From Serratia proteamaculans (GTDB lineage Bacteria > Pseudomonadota > Gammaproteobacteria > Enterobacterales > Enterobacteriaceae), in NCBI RefSeq assembly GCF_008830365.1, contig NZ_WBKI01000009.1:78918-142917 (forward strand): DNA of 64,000 nucleotides, in the 5' to 3' direction. Position 1 is the first letter of the stretch; each line of letters starts with the position of its first letter. Below, in pieces: positions 27,599-36,581 of this stretch. Both the position numbers and the translations under genes were made by a program. Under the pieces are notes generated by a model. That model saw nothing but the letters and a program-made list of their open reading frames with translations. It did no database searches and was not told the DNA's origin.

Positions 27599-28786
27599 AT
27601 GAACACAGAAGGGTTACTCGCGCAGCGCATCGTAAAAGTAAAAAGCTCGGCAATCCGTGAATTGCTCAAGCACAGTAAGATGGAAAACGTCATTTCGCTG
27701 GCGGGCGGCATCCCCTCTGATGCCCTGTTTGATTTCGAAGGTTTGAGCATCGCCACTCATCAGGCGATCACCGAGCAACCGAAAAGTGCCTTCCAGTATG
27801 GTCTGACCGAAGGCAGCCCGGTACTGCGTGAGCGCATCTGCGAACTGTGCGCCCAGCGTGGTGTTTCTGCCACTGCCGAAGAAGTGATGGTCACGGCAGG
27901 ATCTCAGCAGGCGCTGGACCTGGTGATGCGTGCCATCGTCAACCCGGGCGACGTGTTTGTGGTGGAGCGTCCGACCTATCTGGCGGCGTTACAGACGCTG
28001 GAGCTGGCGGAAGCCAACATCATGTCGGTGTCGTCCGACAGCGATGGCATGGTGGTCGAAGAGCTGGCCGAGCTGCTGAAAACCCAGCGTATCAAGGGCG
28101 TGTATGTGGTGCCGAACTTTGGCAACCCGAGCGGTATCACCCTGAGTACAGCCCGTCGCGAGCTGTTGGTGAAGCTGGCCGCAGAGCACAATTTCCTGAT
28201 CATCGAAGATGACCCGTACGGCGAACTGCGCTTTACCGAAGAGCGTAACGCCACGCTGCACCAGATTTCCCAGCAGGTGCTGGGTCATACCGATAACATT
28301 ATCTACACCTCGACCTTCTCCAAGATCCTGGCACCGGGCCTGCGCCTGGGCTGGGCAATTCTGCCGCCGTTCCTGCTGCATAAAGTGGCGATCATCAAGC
28401 AGGCGGCGGATCTGCACGCCAGCGCGCTGTCGCAGAGCATCGTAGAATGTTACCTGGGGCTGGATCGCCTGCCGACGCAGATCGAAAAGATCCGCGCAGC
28501 CTACAAGCAAAAAGGTGAGATCCTGGCCGGATTGGTGGAGCAAGAGCTGGGCGACCACATCAGCTTTGATATGCCGAAGGGCGGTATGTTCCTGTGGGCG
28601 CGTTTCCGTCAGCCGTTTAACGCCACAGAATGGCTGAAAACCACTCTGCAGCAGGGCGTGGTCTTCGTGCCGGGGGAATACTTCTTCTCTGACAATCCGG
28701 ATCGCTCGACCTTCCGCCTGTCGTTCGCTACCGCCACTGAACAGCAGATGCAAGAAGCCGTTGCCCGCCTGCGTCGTTCACTGTAA
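27599..28786 (+). CDS. PLP-dependent aminotransferase, fold type I
   Basis: A 395-residue class I/II aminotransferase close to the 2-aminoadipate/aromatic aminotransferase (LysN/MocR catalytic domain) group but with no DNA-binding domain. Seen: ISLAGGIPS near 32-40, TAGSQQALDL near 99-108, NFGNPSG near 175-181, the cofactor region DDPYGELRF and the PLP lysine in STFSKILAPGLRLGW (lysine near residue 244). It lies between livF and ugpB, which are adjacent in E. coli. A link to branched-chain or aromatic amino-acid turnover is suggested by position only; the substrate is not readable from sequence. Confidence 0.85.
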   Translation: MNTEGLLAQRIVKVKSSAIRELLKHSKMENVISLAGGIPSDALFDFEGLSIATHQAITEQPKSAFQYGLTEGSPVLRERICELCAQRGVSATAEEVMVTAGSQQALDLVMRAIVNPGDVFVVERPTYLAALQTLELAEANIMSVSSDSDGMVVEELAELLKTQRIKGVYVVPNFGNPSGITLSTARRELLVKLAAEHNFLIIEDDPYGELRFTEERNATLHQISQQVLGHTDNIIYTSTFSKILAPGLRLGWAILPPFLLHKVAIIKQAADLHASALSQSIVECYLGLDRLPTQIEKIRAAYKQKGEILAGLVEQELGDHISFDMPKGGMFLWARFRQPFNATEWLKTTLQQGVVFVPGEYFFSDNPDRSTFRLSFATATEQQMQEAVARLRRSL

Positions 28787-28792
28787 TCCCCA

Positions 28793-28821
28793 CGGCGGCG
28801 GGGCACTTTTCCCCACCGCCG
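28793..28821 (+). terminator. Hairpin after the aminotransferase gene
   Basis: A GC-rich dyad, CGGCGGCGGGG and CCCCACCGCCG with one bulge on each side, encloses a seven-base CACTTTT loop just after the stop codon. It lacks a uridine run after the stem, so termination may be weak or factor-assisted. Confidence 0.5.
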
Positions 28822-28851
28822 ACATCAAACCGCAATCTGCACTTCACTCTC

Positions 28852-28909
28852 CCGTCATATGGCTGTCATCTAACGGTTATATTTCTGTCATCCGAGCATG
28901 GCATGTTAT
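28852..28909 (+). promoter_or_regulatory. ugpB promoter with four tandem Pho half-sites
   Basis: Four 7-base PhoB half-sites occur every 11 bases: CCGTCAT (28852), CTGTCAT (28863), CGGTTAT (28874) and CTGTCAT (28885), separated by AT-rich 4-base spacers. A -10-like TGTTAT begins 12 bases after the array (28904-28909), the usual spacing for PhoB-activated promoters in which the Pho box replaces the -35. This predicts induction of ugpBAECQ under phosphate starvation, as in E. coli. Confidence 0.88.
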
Positions 28910-29030
28910 CCCCGTCATCTTTCAAGCCGCAGCGTTGTTGCCTGCCCTGATGTTTCCCTGTCACTTAGTTAACTAAGCTCCGAGGGATCCATCAGGTTGC
29001 CGCCTGGCTGCGACTTGAAAGCTATAGGGG
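28907..29030. repeat. Palindromic intergenic repeat, copy 2
   Basis: A 124-base relative of the element at 23576-23702. Its arms CTTTCAAGCCGCAGC and GCTGCGACTTGAAAG are inverted, and the centre GTCACTTAGTTAACTAAGCTCC matches copy 1. It lies in the ugpB 5' leader between the promoter and the start codon, so it would be transcribed as a long hairpin. Confidence 0.75.
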
Positions 29031-29101
29031 AACGCTTCCGAACAAGAATTGATTCTTTTCGCTCACGCGCTTATTACACCAGCTTTTTTCAGGAGTTAGG
29101 C

Positions 29102-30421
29102 ATGCTCACCTACGCTATTCGCAAAACTACGCTGTGCGTCGCGTTGACCCTGGCGGTCAGCACTCAGGCACTGGCGGCGACCGAGATCCCGTTCTGGCAT
29201 TCGATGGAGGGTGAATTGGGTAAAGAAGTGGATTCCCTGGCGGAGCGCTTTAACCAGTCGCACACCGACGTCAAAATTGTCCCGGTTTATAAAGGTAACT
29301 ACGAACAGAGCCTGGCGGCGGGCATTGCAGCCTACCGCTCCGGTAAAGCACCGGCGATCCTGCAGGTGTACGAGGTGGGCACGGCAACCATGATGGCCAG
29401 CAAGGCAATCAAGCCGGTGTATGAGGTGTTTAAAGACGCCGGTATCAACTTTGACGAGTCGGTGTTCGTGCCGACGGTGTCCGGTTACTACACCGACAAC
29501 AAGAGCGGCCACCTGCTGTCTCAGCCGTTCAACAGCTCTACCCCGGTGCTGTATTACAACAAAGACGCCTTCAAAAAAGCCGGCTTGAACCCGGACCAGC
29601 CGCCAAAAACCTGGCAGGAACTGGCGGCGGACACCGCCAAACTGCGTGCAGCCGGTATGAAGTGTGGCTACGCCAGCGGCTGGCAGGGCTGGATCCAACT
29701 CGAGAACTTCAGCGCCTGGCATGGGGTGCCGTTCGCCACGGAGAACAACGGTTTCGGGGGAGCCAGCGCCAAGCTGGAATTCAACAAGCCGCTGCAGGTC
29801 AAGCACATCCAACTGCTGGAAGAGATGAACAAGAAGGGTGATTTCACCTATTTCGGCCGTAAAGACGAATCCACCGAGAAGTTCTATAGCGGTGATTGCG
29901 CCATTACTACTGCGTCATCCGGCTCTCTGGCGGATATCAAGCATTACGCCAAGTTCAACTACGGCGTGGGCATGATGCCGTACGATGCCGATGCCAAAAA
30001 TGCACCGCAGAACGCCATTATCGGTGGTGCCAGCCTGTGGGTGATGAACGGCAAAGATGCCGCCACCTACAAAGGCGTAGCCGAGTTCCTGCAGTATCTG
30101 GCACAGCCGGAAATTGCCGCCGAATGGCACCAGAAGACCGGCTATCTGCCGATCACCACCGCCGCTTACGATCTGACCAAGCAACAGGGCTTCTACGACA
30201 AGAACCCAGGGGCGGACGTGGCGACGCGTCAAATGCTGAACAAGCCGCCATTGCCGTTCACCAAGGGGTTGCGCCTGGGCAATATGCCGCAGATCCGTAC
30301 CGTGGTGGATGAAGAGTTGGAAGGTGTGTGGACCGGCAAGAAAACGCCACAGCAGGCACTGGACGCTGCCGTACAGCGTGGTGACGTGTTGCTGCGTCGC
30401 TTCGAGTCCCAGACCAAGTAG
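29102..30421 (+). CDS. ugpB: Glycerol-3-phosphate binding protein UgpB
   Basis: A 439-residue periplasmic protein that binds sn-glycerol-3-phosphate and glycerophosphodiesters for the Ugp ABC transporter. The signal peptide ends STQALA, leaving [19 protein letters not shown], the family N-terminus. [38 protein letters not shown] and [11 protein letters not shown] are typical. The ATG at 29102 follows CAGGAGTTAGG; an upstream frame starts inside the repeat element. It leads the ugp operon behind a Pho box array. Confidence 0.96.
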   Translation: MLTYAIRKTTLCVALTLAVSTQALAATEIPFWHSMEGELGKEVDSLAERFNQSHTDVKIVPVYKGNYEQSLAAGIAAYRSGKAPAILQVYEVGTATMMASKAIKPVYEVFKDAGINFDESVFVPTVSGYYTDNKSGHLLSQPFNSSTPVLYYNKDAFKKAGLNPDQPPKTWQELAADTAKLRAAGMKCGYASGWQGWIQLENFSAWHGVPFATENNGFGGASAKLEFNKPLQVKHIQLLEEMNKKGDFTYFGRKDESTEKFYSGDCAITTASSGSLADIKHYAKFNYGVGMMPYDADAKNAPQNAIIGGASLWVMNGKDAATYKGVAEFLQYLAQPEIAAEWHQKTGYLPITTAAYDLTKQQGFYDKNPGADVATRQMLNKPPLPFTKGLRLGNMPQIRTVVDEELEGVWTGKKTPQQALDAAVQRGDVLLRRFESQTK

Positions 30422-30461
30422 CGTCAACCGGGACTCCGTTCCGGCGAACGACACCGATCCA

Positions 30462-30497
30462 CCCCCTCTCCCCTGGGAGAGGGCCGGGGTGAGGGGC
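30462..30497 (+). repeat. GC-rich stem-loop in the ugpB-ugpA gap
   Basis: CCCTCTCCC and GGGAGAGGG flank a CT loop, followed by CCGGGGTGAGGGG, which can pair alternatively with the left arm. This type of CCCTCTCCC/GGGAGAGGG element recurs between genes in many enterobacterial genomes. Between ugpB and ugpA it may protect the binding-protein message and lower expression of the permease genes. Confidence 0.6.
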
Positions 30498-30534
30498 TCA
30501 GTCAGCCCTTCCCCCATATTAACGGTTAACCCCT

Positions 30535-31422
30535 ATGTCATCTTCCCGTCCCGGTTTCGGCTGTAGCTGGTTGCCCTACGTATTGGTGCTGCCGCAACTG
30601 TTGATCACCGCAATCTTCTTCCTGTGGCCCGCCGGCGAGGCACTGTGGTATTCGGTGCAGAGCCTCGATCCCTTCGGCCTGTCCAGCCAGTTTGTCGGGC
30701 TGGATAACTTTACCCAACTGTTCCAGGACCCTTACTACCTCGATTCGTTTTACACCACGCTGATTTTCAGTTTCCTGGTGGCGGGTATCGGGCTGGTTGT
30801 GTCGTTGTTCTTCGCTGCGTTAGTGGATTACGTGCTGCGCGGCAGCCGGATCTACCAGACGCTGATGATCCTGCCTTACGCCGTGGCGCCCGCGGTGGCG
30901 GCGGTGCTGTGGATTTTCCTGTTTAACCCCGGTCTGGGGTTGATTACCCATTTCCTCAGCGGCTTGGGCTACAACTGGAACCACGCGCAGAACAGTGGGC
31001 AGGCGATGTTCCTGGTGGTGCTGGCTTCGGTATGGCAACAAATCAGCTATAACTTCCTGTTTTTCCTGGCGGCATTACAGTCCATTCCGCGCTCGCTGGT
31101 GGAAGCGGCGGCCATCGACGGTGCCGGGCCGGTGCGGCGTTTCTTCAATCTGGTGTTGCCGTTGATCACGCCGGTGAGCTTCTTCCTGCTGGTGGTGAAT
31201 CTGGTGTACGCCTTCTTCGACACCTTCCCGGTGATCGATGCCGCGACCGGCGGCGGGCCGGTGCAGTCCACGACCACGCTGATCTACAAGATCTACCGCG
31301 AAGGCTTTGCCGGTCTGGACTTGTCCAGCTCTGCGGCGCAGTCGGTGATCCTGATGCTGTTGGTGATTGGCCTGACGGTGATCCAGTTCCGTTTTGTCGA
31401 ACGTAAGGTGCGTTACCAATGA
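30535..31422 (+). CDS. ugpA: Glycerol-3-phosphate ABC permease UgpA
   Basis: A 295-residue permease of the MalF/UgpA type with six membrane segments. The ATPase-contact EAA loop reads [21 protein letters not shown] near residues 188-208. FYTTLIFSF and [12 protein letters not shown] are typical transmembrane stretches. Its stop overlaps the ugpE start (ATGA). It partners with UgpE to form the translocation path. Confidence 0.96.
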   Translation: MSSSRPGFGCSWLPYVLVLPQLLITAIFFLWPAGEALWYSVQSLDPFGLSSQFVGLDNFTQLFQDPYYLDSFYTTLIFSFLVAGIGLVVSLFFAALVDYVLRGSRIYQTLMILPYAVAPAVAAVLWIFLFNPGLGLITHFLSGLGYNWNHAQNSGQAMFLVVLASVWQQISYNFLFFLAALQSIPRSLVEAAAIDGAGPVRRFFNLVLPLITPVSFFLLVVNLVYAFFDTFPVIDAATGGGPVQSTTTLIYKIYREGFAGLDLSSSAAQSVILMLLVIGLTVIQFRFVERKVRYQ

Positions 31423-32264
31423 TTGAGAACCGACGCGGGCTTGATATCTTCAGCCACGTAATGCTGATTATCGGTGTGCTGGTGGTGCTGTTCCCGCTGT
31501 ACGTGGCCTTTGTCGCCGCCACACTGGACGACAAACAGGTGTTCCAGGTGCCGATGACCCTGATCCCGGGCGGCCACCTGTGGGAAAACATCAGCAATAT
31601 CTGGCAGGGTGGCGTGGGTAATCTCAAGGTGCCGTTTTCGCTGCTGCTGTTGAACAGCGTGATCATGGCGCTGGCGATCACCTTTGGCAAAATCCTGGTG
31701 TCGGTGCTGTCGGCCTACGCCATTGTTTACTTCCGTTTCCCGCTGCGCAGCCTGTTTTTCTGGCTGATTTTCCTCACCCTGATGCTGCCGGTGGAAGTGC
31801 GTATCTTCCCGACGGTGGAGGTGATCTCCAACCTCAACCTGCTGGACAGTTACACCGGCCTGACGTTGCCGCTGATGGCTTCTGCCACCGCCACCTTCCT
31901 GTTGCGTCAGTTCTTTATGACCTTGCCGGACGAACTGCTGGAAGCCGCGCGTATTGATGGCGCGGGGCCGATGCGTTTCTTCTGGGACATTGTGCTGCCG
32001 CTGTCGAAAACCAACCTGGCGGCGCTGTTTGTCATCACCTTTATCTACGGCTGGAACCAGTACCTGTGGCCGATCCTGATCACCAGCGACGCCTCAATGG
32101 GCACCGCGGTGGCGGGGATCAAAAGCATGATCTCCACCTCCGGCGCGCCGACCCAGTGGAATCAGGTAATGGCAGCGATGATTCTGACTTTAATCCCACC
32201 GCTGGCGGTGGTTCTTCTGATGCAGCGCTGGTTTGTACGCGGCCTGGTTGATAGCGAGAAGTAA
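31419..32264 (+). CDS. ugpE: Glycerol-3-phosphate ABC permease UgpE
   Basis: A 281-residue permease, partner of UgpA. The EAA loop is [21 protein letters not shown] near residues 174-194; [15 protein letters not shown] and [16 protein letters not shown] are family segments. Overlap with ugpA and a four-base gap to ugpC show tight operon packing. Confidence 0.96.
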   Translation: MIENRRGLDIFSHVMLIIGVLVVLFPLYVAFVAATLDDKQVFQVPMTLIPGGHLWENISNIWQGGVGNLKVPFSLLLLNSVIMALAITFGKILVSVLSAYAIVYFRFPLRSLFFWLIFLTLMLPVEVRIFPTVEVISNLNLLDSYTGLTLPLMASATATFLLRQFFMTLPDELLEAARIDGAGPMRFFWDIVLPLSKTNLAALFVITFIYGWNQYLWPILITSDASMGTAVAGIKSMISTSGAPTQWNQVMAAMILTLIPPLAVVLLMQRWFVRGLVDSEK

Positions 32265-32268
32265 CGAA

Positions 32269-33345
32269 ATGGCAGGTTTAAAATTACAGGCAGTCACCAA
32301 GTCTTACGACGGTAAAACGCCGGTGATTAAGCAGATCGATCTCGATGTGGCGGACGGTGAGTTTATCGTGATGGTCGGCCCGTCTGGTTGCGGCAAATCG
32401 ACGCTGCTGCGCATGGTCGCCGGGCTGGAACGTACCACCAGTGGCGATATTTATATCGATGGCCAACGCGTGACTGATATGGAGCCGAAAGATCGCGGCA
32501 TCGCGATGGTGTTCCAGAACTATGCGCTGTATCCGCACATGAGCGTGTACGACAACATGGCCTATGGCCTGAAAATTCGCGGCTTTGGCAAACAGCATAT
32601 CCAACAGCGGGTTGAAGAAGCCGCGCGCATTTTAGAACTGGAACCGCTGTTGCAGCGCAAGCCGCGTGAGCTTTCCGGCGGGCAGCGCCAGAGGGTGGCA
32701 ATGGGGCGCGCTATCGTGCGTGAACCGGCGGTGTTCCTGTTTGATGAACCCTTGTCGAACCTGGATGCCAAGCTGCGTGTGCAGATGCGTCTGGAATTAC
32801 AGCAACTGCACCGTCGACTGAAAACCACCAGCCTGTATGTCACGCACGATCAGGTGGAGGCGATGACGCTGGCGCAGCGGGTGATTGTGATGAACAAGGG
32901 CGTGGCAGAGCAGATTGGTACCCCAAGCGAGGTCTACCAGCGCCCGGCATCGCTGTTTGTTGCCAGCTTTATTGGCTCACCGGCGATGAATCTGTTGCCT
33001 GGCACCCTGAGTGCCGACGGCAGCCAATTGTTGCTGGCGGACGGCATGACGCTGAATTTGCCGCAGGCGAAAGCGCAGTGGGCCGGCCGGCCGTTGACGC
33101 TCGGCATCCGCCCGGAGCATATTCAACTGACTACCGAGCAACAGGGCGGCGTGCCGCTGGTGCTGCAAACGCTGGAACTGTTGGGCGCGGATAACCTGGC
33201 GCATGGGCTGTGGGGCGGTCACGGCGTGATTGCGCGGCTGTCGCATGAAACTATGCCGGCGGCGGGCAGCACGCTATATTTACAGCTGCCTGCACAGGCA
33301 CTGCACTTTTTTGATACCGATAGCGGATTACGGATGGAACAATGA
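32269..33345 (+). CDS. ugpC: Glycerol-3-phosphate ABC ATPase UgpC
   Basis: A 358-residue ATPase of the MalK/UgpC subfamily. Walker A is GPSGCGKST near residues 37-45, the signature [15 protein letters not shown] near 134-148, Walker [16 protein letters not shown], and a C-terminal OB-type regulatory domain from about 240. The ATG at 32269 gives [13 protein letters not shown] as in homologues; a frame opening at 32233 would lie inside ugpE. The stop overlaps ugpQ by ATGA. Confidence 0.96.
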   Translation: MAGLKLQAVTKSYDGKTPVIKQIDLDVADGEFIVMVGPSGCGKSTLLRMVAGLERTTSGDIYIDGQRVTDMEPKDRGIAMVFQNYALYPHMSVYDNMAYGLKIRGFGKQHIQQRVEEAARILELEPLLQRKPRELSGGQRQRVAMGRAIVREPAVFLFDEPLSNLDAKLRVQMRLELQQLHRRLKTTSLYVTHDQVEAMTLAQRVIVMNKGVAEQIGTPSEVYQRPASLFVASFIGSPAMNLLPGTLSADGSQLLLADGMTLNLPQAKAQWAGRPLTLGIRPEHIQLTTEQQGGVPLVLQTLELLGADNLAHGLWGGHGVIARLSHETMPAAGSTLYLQLPAQALHFFDTDSGLRMEQ

Positions 33346-34088
33346 CCACAGCCTGGCCTTATCCACACATTGTCGCCCACCGTGGCGGCGGTTCCCTGGC
33401 GCCGGAAAATACCCTGGCGGCGATCGACGTTGGCGCGCGTCACGGCCACAAAATGATTGAGTTCGACGCCAAACTGGCGCAGGACGGGCAAATCTTTCTG
33501 CTGCATGACGATACCCTGGATCGCACCAGCAATGGCTGGGGCGTGGCGGGTGAGTTGCCGTGGGACAAGCTGGTGCAACTGGATGCCGGCAATTGGTATA
33601 ATTCCGCCTACAAGGGCGAGCGTTTGCCGCTGCTGGCCGAGGTGGCGGAACGCTGCCTGCAGCACGGCATGATGGCGAACATTGAAATCAAACCCACCAC
33701 CGGCAGCGATGACGAAACTGGCCGGGTGGTGGCGTTGGCGGCGCGTCTGCTGTGGCAGGGACAGACCGACCCGCTGCTTTCATCATTCTCGGTTGAGGCA
33801 CTTGAGGCGGCACAGCGCACGGTGCCGGAGCTGCCACGTGGCCTGCTGTTGGATCAGTGGGATGACAACTGGCCGGTGCTGACCGAACGTCTGGGCTGCG
33901 TATCGTTGCACATCAACCACAAAGAGCTGACGGAAGAGCGGGTGGCGGCGCTGAAAGCGGCGGGTTTACGCATTCTGGTTTATACCGTTAACCAACCGGC
34001 ACGTGCGCGCCTGTTGTTGAACTGGGGCGTTGATTGTATTTGTACTGACCGGATAGATTTGATTGGCCCCGATTTTTCGAATGGTTAA
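33342..34088 (+). CDS. ugpQ: Cytosolic glycerophosphodiester phosphodiesterase UgpQ
   Basis: A 248-residue GDPD-family enzyme that splits glycerophosphodiesters brought in by UgpBAEC into glycerol-3-phosphate and the alcohol. The catalytic region [17 protein letters not shown] lies near residues 12-28, with metal-binding [13 protein letters not shown] and [11 protein letters not shown], and IEIKP near 113. There is no signal peptide, fitting a cytoplasmic enzyme. It closes the ugp operon. Confidence 0.95.
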   Translation: MTTAWPYPHIVAHRGGGSLAPENTLAAIDVGARHGHKMIEFDAKLAQDGQIFLLHDDTLDRTSNGWGVAGELPWDKLVQLDAGNWYNSAYKGERLPLLAEVAERCLQHGMMANIEIKPTTGSDDETGRVVALAARLLWQGQTDPLLSSFSVEALEAAQRTVPELPRGLLLDQWDDNWPVLTERLGCVSLHINHKELTEERVAALKAAGLRILVYTVNQPARARLLLNWGVDCICTDRIDLIGPDFSNG

Positions 34089-34096
34089 CCTGGGTT

Positions 34097-34136
34097 AAAA
34101 ATTTGCCGCTGTTCGCTCTACCTTGCTGACAGCGGC
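34097..34136 (-). terminator. Terminator of yhhA
   Basis: On the minus strand an 8-bp stem, GCCGCTGT / ACAGCGGC, with a 16-base loop is followed by AAATTTTTAA. It lies 12 bases beyond the yhhA stop codon and also faces the end of ugpQ. Confidence 0.6.
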
Positions 34137-34147
34137 TACGATCATCC

Positions 34148-34477
34148 TCATGGGCGCATCGGCGTAGCCGGCAACGGAGCCTGCGGCACCGAAGGCGTAG
34201 TGCGGTTGAACGGGTTACGTGGTTGGTTACCATTTGGCAGCAGTTGCCCGCCGTTCGGCGAATTTGGCTGCAGTTGCTGCTGATTGTTGTCGAACTGCCG
34301 CTGTTGTTGCAGGCGGCGCTGATCCAACTGCTGGTTATTCAGCATGCGCTGTTGCTGCGCTTGCTGATTGCGTTGGTTTAGAAACTGCTGTTGCGAGCTG
34401 AGCTCGGTGACGCCGTTGGCTGCGGTGGCCAACCCGGAAAGCAGTAACAGGCCGTAGAGCAGGTGATAACGCTTCAT
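34148..34477 (-). CDS. yhhA: YhhA-like DUF2756 family exported protein
   Basis: A 109-residue exported protein: signal peptide about 1-19 (MKRYHLLYGLLLLSGLATA) then a Gln/Asn-rich, low-complexity helix with repeated QQ, QRQL and NNQQ patterns and a Pro-rich tail. E. coli yhhA, next to ugpQ, encodes a protein of the same composition and is a DUF2756 member. Overall similarity is compositional as much as sequential. Function unknown. Confidence 0.75.
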   Translation of the reverse strand: MKRYHLLYGLLLLSGLATAANGVTELSSQQQFLNQRNQQAQQQRMLNNQQLDQRRLQQQRQFDNNQQQLQPNSPNGGQLLPNGNQPRNPFNRTTPSVPQAPLPATPMRP

Positions 34478-34628
34478 GATCTTTACCTCCGTTTTCTATT
34501 AAGACTAACCCACCGGTGAAATTTTGCCGACAGTTTGTATTTTGCACAGATGTAAACCGCCTTTTCGTCACGACCTTTCCTGCCTTCCGTTACAATCGCC
34601 CTTTGTGAATTTTTAGGGTGAACCCATC

Positions 34629-35492
34629 GTGCTACTTCTGGTGATTACTACCATTCTGTGGGCGTTCTCTTTCAGCCTGATTGGCGAATATCTGGCGGGT
34701 CAGGTCGACAGCTGGTTCTCGGTGCTGATGCGTATCGGCCTGGCGGCATTGGTGTTCCTGCCGTTCCTTCGCTGGCGCAACATCAAACCGAAAGTGATCC
34801 TGATGTACATGCTGGTGGGGGCCTGTCAGCTCGGCATCATGTACCTGTTCAGCTTCCGTGCTTATATGTACCTGACGGTGCCGGAATTCCTGCTGTTTAC
34901 CGTGCTGACGCCGCTGTACGTCACGCTGATTTATGACCTGATCAGTGGGCAGCGCCTGCGCTGGAGCTACGTATTCAGTGCGCTGCTGGCGGTGCTGGGG
35001 GCGGCGATCATCCGTTACCACCAGCTTAGCGAGCATTTCTGGCTGGGGCTGCTGCTGGTGCAGGCGGCGAATATCAGCTTCGCCATTGGCATGGTCGGTT
35101 ACAAGCGGCTGATGGAAGTGCATCCGTTGCCACAGCACACCGCATTCTCCTGGTTCTACCTGGGCGCGTTAGTGGTGGCGGTGGTGGCCTGGTGCCTGTG
35201 GGGCAATCCTCAGCAGTTGCCGACTACCAACCTGCAATGGGGCATTCTGGTGTGGCTGGGCGTAGTGGCTTCCGGGCTGGGGTATTTCATGTGGAACTAC
35301 GGTGCAACGCAGGTGGATGCCGGCACGCTTGGCATCATGAATAACATGCATGTGCCCGCCGGGCTGTTGGTGAATCTGGCCATCTGGCAGCAACAGCCGC
35401 ACTGGCCAAGTTTTATTATCGGTGGGGCGGTGATTGTCGCTTCGCTGTGGGTCCATCGTCGGTGGGTGGCACCCAAGATAATCAGTAAATAA
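34629..35492 (+). CDS. yigM: EamA-type transporter YigM (biotin uptake)
   Basis: A 287-residue protein with ten hydrophobic segments (EamA/DMT-like, carboxylate transporter family), strongly similar to E. coli YigM, reported as a biotin importer. LLFTVLTPLYVTLIYD and YGATQVDAGTLGIMNNMHVPAG are shared stretches. The start is the GTG at 34629, giving VLLLVITTILWAFSFS, which aligns with E. coli MALLIITTILWAFSFS; GGGTG lies upstream. It converges on metR, as in E. coli, and marks the switch from the ugp block to the met block. Confidence 0.9.
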   Translation: MLLLVITTILWAFSFSLIGEYLAGQVDSWFSVLMRIGLAALVFLPFLRWRNIKPKVILMYMLVGACQLGIMYLFSFRAYMYLTVPEFLLFTVLTPLYVTLIYDLISGQRLRWSYVFSALLAVLGAAIIRYHQLSEHFWLGLLLVQAANISFAIGMVGYKRLMEVHPLPQHTAFSWFYLGALVVAVVAWCLWGNPQQLPTTNLQWGILVWLGVVASGLGYFMWNYGATQVDAGTLGIMNNMHVPAGLLVNLAIWQQQPHWPSFIIGGAVIVASLWVHRRWVAPKIISK

Positions 35493-35525
35493 ACTGGGCC
35501 GCCCAAGCGCAGGCAGCCCTGATTA

Positions 35526-36476
35526 TCAGGGTTGTGAGGCCAGCGGTTTGACGCTGGCAACACCGGCGCTTGGGCGGTCGGCATCACGCACGAAGGGCAG
35601 ATGATTGCAGGCGTGCTGGCGCGCCGAACGGATAAAGGCTTCGGTTACCGCCTGGCGCTGCTCGCCATCACGTACCGCGGCATACAGACGGCTCCACAGG
35701 CCATCCCCCAGGGTTTTGGTCACCACCAGCCCCTGGCGTTCAAAACTTTCCACCACCCAATGCGGTAATGCCGCAATCCCCATCCGCGCCGACACCATCT
35801 GGATCAGCAGCAGGGTGTTATCGACGTTTTTCAGCGCCGGGCTGATGCCCGCCGGTTGCAGGAAATGACGCCAAATATCCAACCGCTGGCGCTGTACCGG
35901 ATAAATCATCAGAGTTTCATCGATTAAATCTTCAGGCTCAATGTGCAGCTTGCTGGCCAACGGGTGGTCCGGCGCCAGCACCAACCGCACTTCAAAATCA
36001 AACATCGGTGAATAGTGCAGACCGCTGCGCGGTAGAATGTCGGAGGTCAGCACCACATCCAGCTCGCCCTGCTGCAATGCCGGCTGCGGGTCAAAGGTGA
36101 CGCCGGACTTGAAGTCCATCACCACCTGCGGCCAGCTCTGGCGGAAGTTATCCAGCGCCGGTGTCAGCCACTGAATACAACTGTGGCACTCAATGGCGAT
36201 GCGCAACGTGGCTTGATGCGGCTCGTGGCAAGTCTGCAGTGCCTGCTGGATTTGTGGCAGCACCTGCTCCGCCAACTGTAACAGGATCTCTCCCTGCGCG
36301 GTAAAGCGCAGCGGTTGGCTTTTGCGAACGAACAGCTTGAAGCCCAGACGCTGCTCCAGATCGCTGAACTGATGCGACAGAGCAGACTGCGTCTGATGGA
36401 GTTGGGCTGCCGCGGCCGCCAGCGAGCCGGTATTGCGCAGAGCCTGCAGCGTCCGTAAGTGTTTCAGTTCGATCAT
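35526..36476 (-). CDS. metR: LysR-type regulator MetR
   Basis: A 316-residue LysR-family activator of methionine genes that uses homocysteine as co-effector. The winged helix-turn-helix is at residues 1-60 ([20 protein letters not shown]... [10 protein letters not shown]), followed by the effector domain with [12 protein letters not shown] near 92. It diverges from metE, its main target, over a 105-base gap. Length matches E. coli MetR (317). Confidence 0.95.
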   Translation of the reverse strand: MIELKHLRTLQALRNTGSLAAAAAQLHQTQSALSHQFSDLEQRLGFKLFVRKSQPLRFTAQGEILLQLAEQVLPQIQQALQTCHEPHQATLRIAIECHSCIQWLTPALDNFRQSWPQVVMDFKSGVTFDPQPALQQGELDVVLTSDILPRSGLHYSPMFDFEVRLVLAPDHPLASKLHIEPEDLIDETLMIYPVQRQRLDIWRHFLQPAGISPALKNVDNTLLLIQMVSARMGIAALPHWVVESFERQGLVVTKTLGDGLWSRLYAAVRDGEQRQAVTEAFIRSARQHACNHLPFVRDADRPSAGVASVKPLASQP

Positions 36477-36581
36477 GAGAGTCCTTCACAGTGACAGTGA
36501 ATAAATTGCGCTTGTGGTTAATACAGTACCTGCGGATTATGGATGTGTAAACATCTGGACGGCTAAATGGGGAATATGACG
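36477..36581. promoter_or_regulatory. metR-metE divergent control region
   Basis: The gap holds tandem MetJ boxes at 36549-36564, AAACATCT and GGACGGCT, each matching six of eight bases of AGACGTCT and directly abutting as MetJ needs. A dyad TTCAC-N7-GTGAA lies at 36485-36501 near the metR start and may bind MetR, though its spacing differs from the TGAA-N5-TTCA consensus. This fits MetJ repression with MetR activation. Confidence 0.6.

Noticed and set aside
28997..29101. Upstream start for ugpB
   Set aside because: It begins inside the palindromic repeat; the ATG at 29102 has a ribosome binding site and a proper signal peptide.
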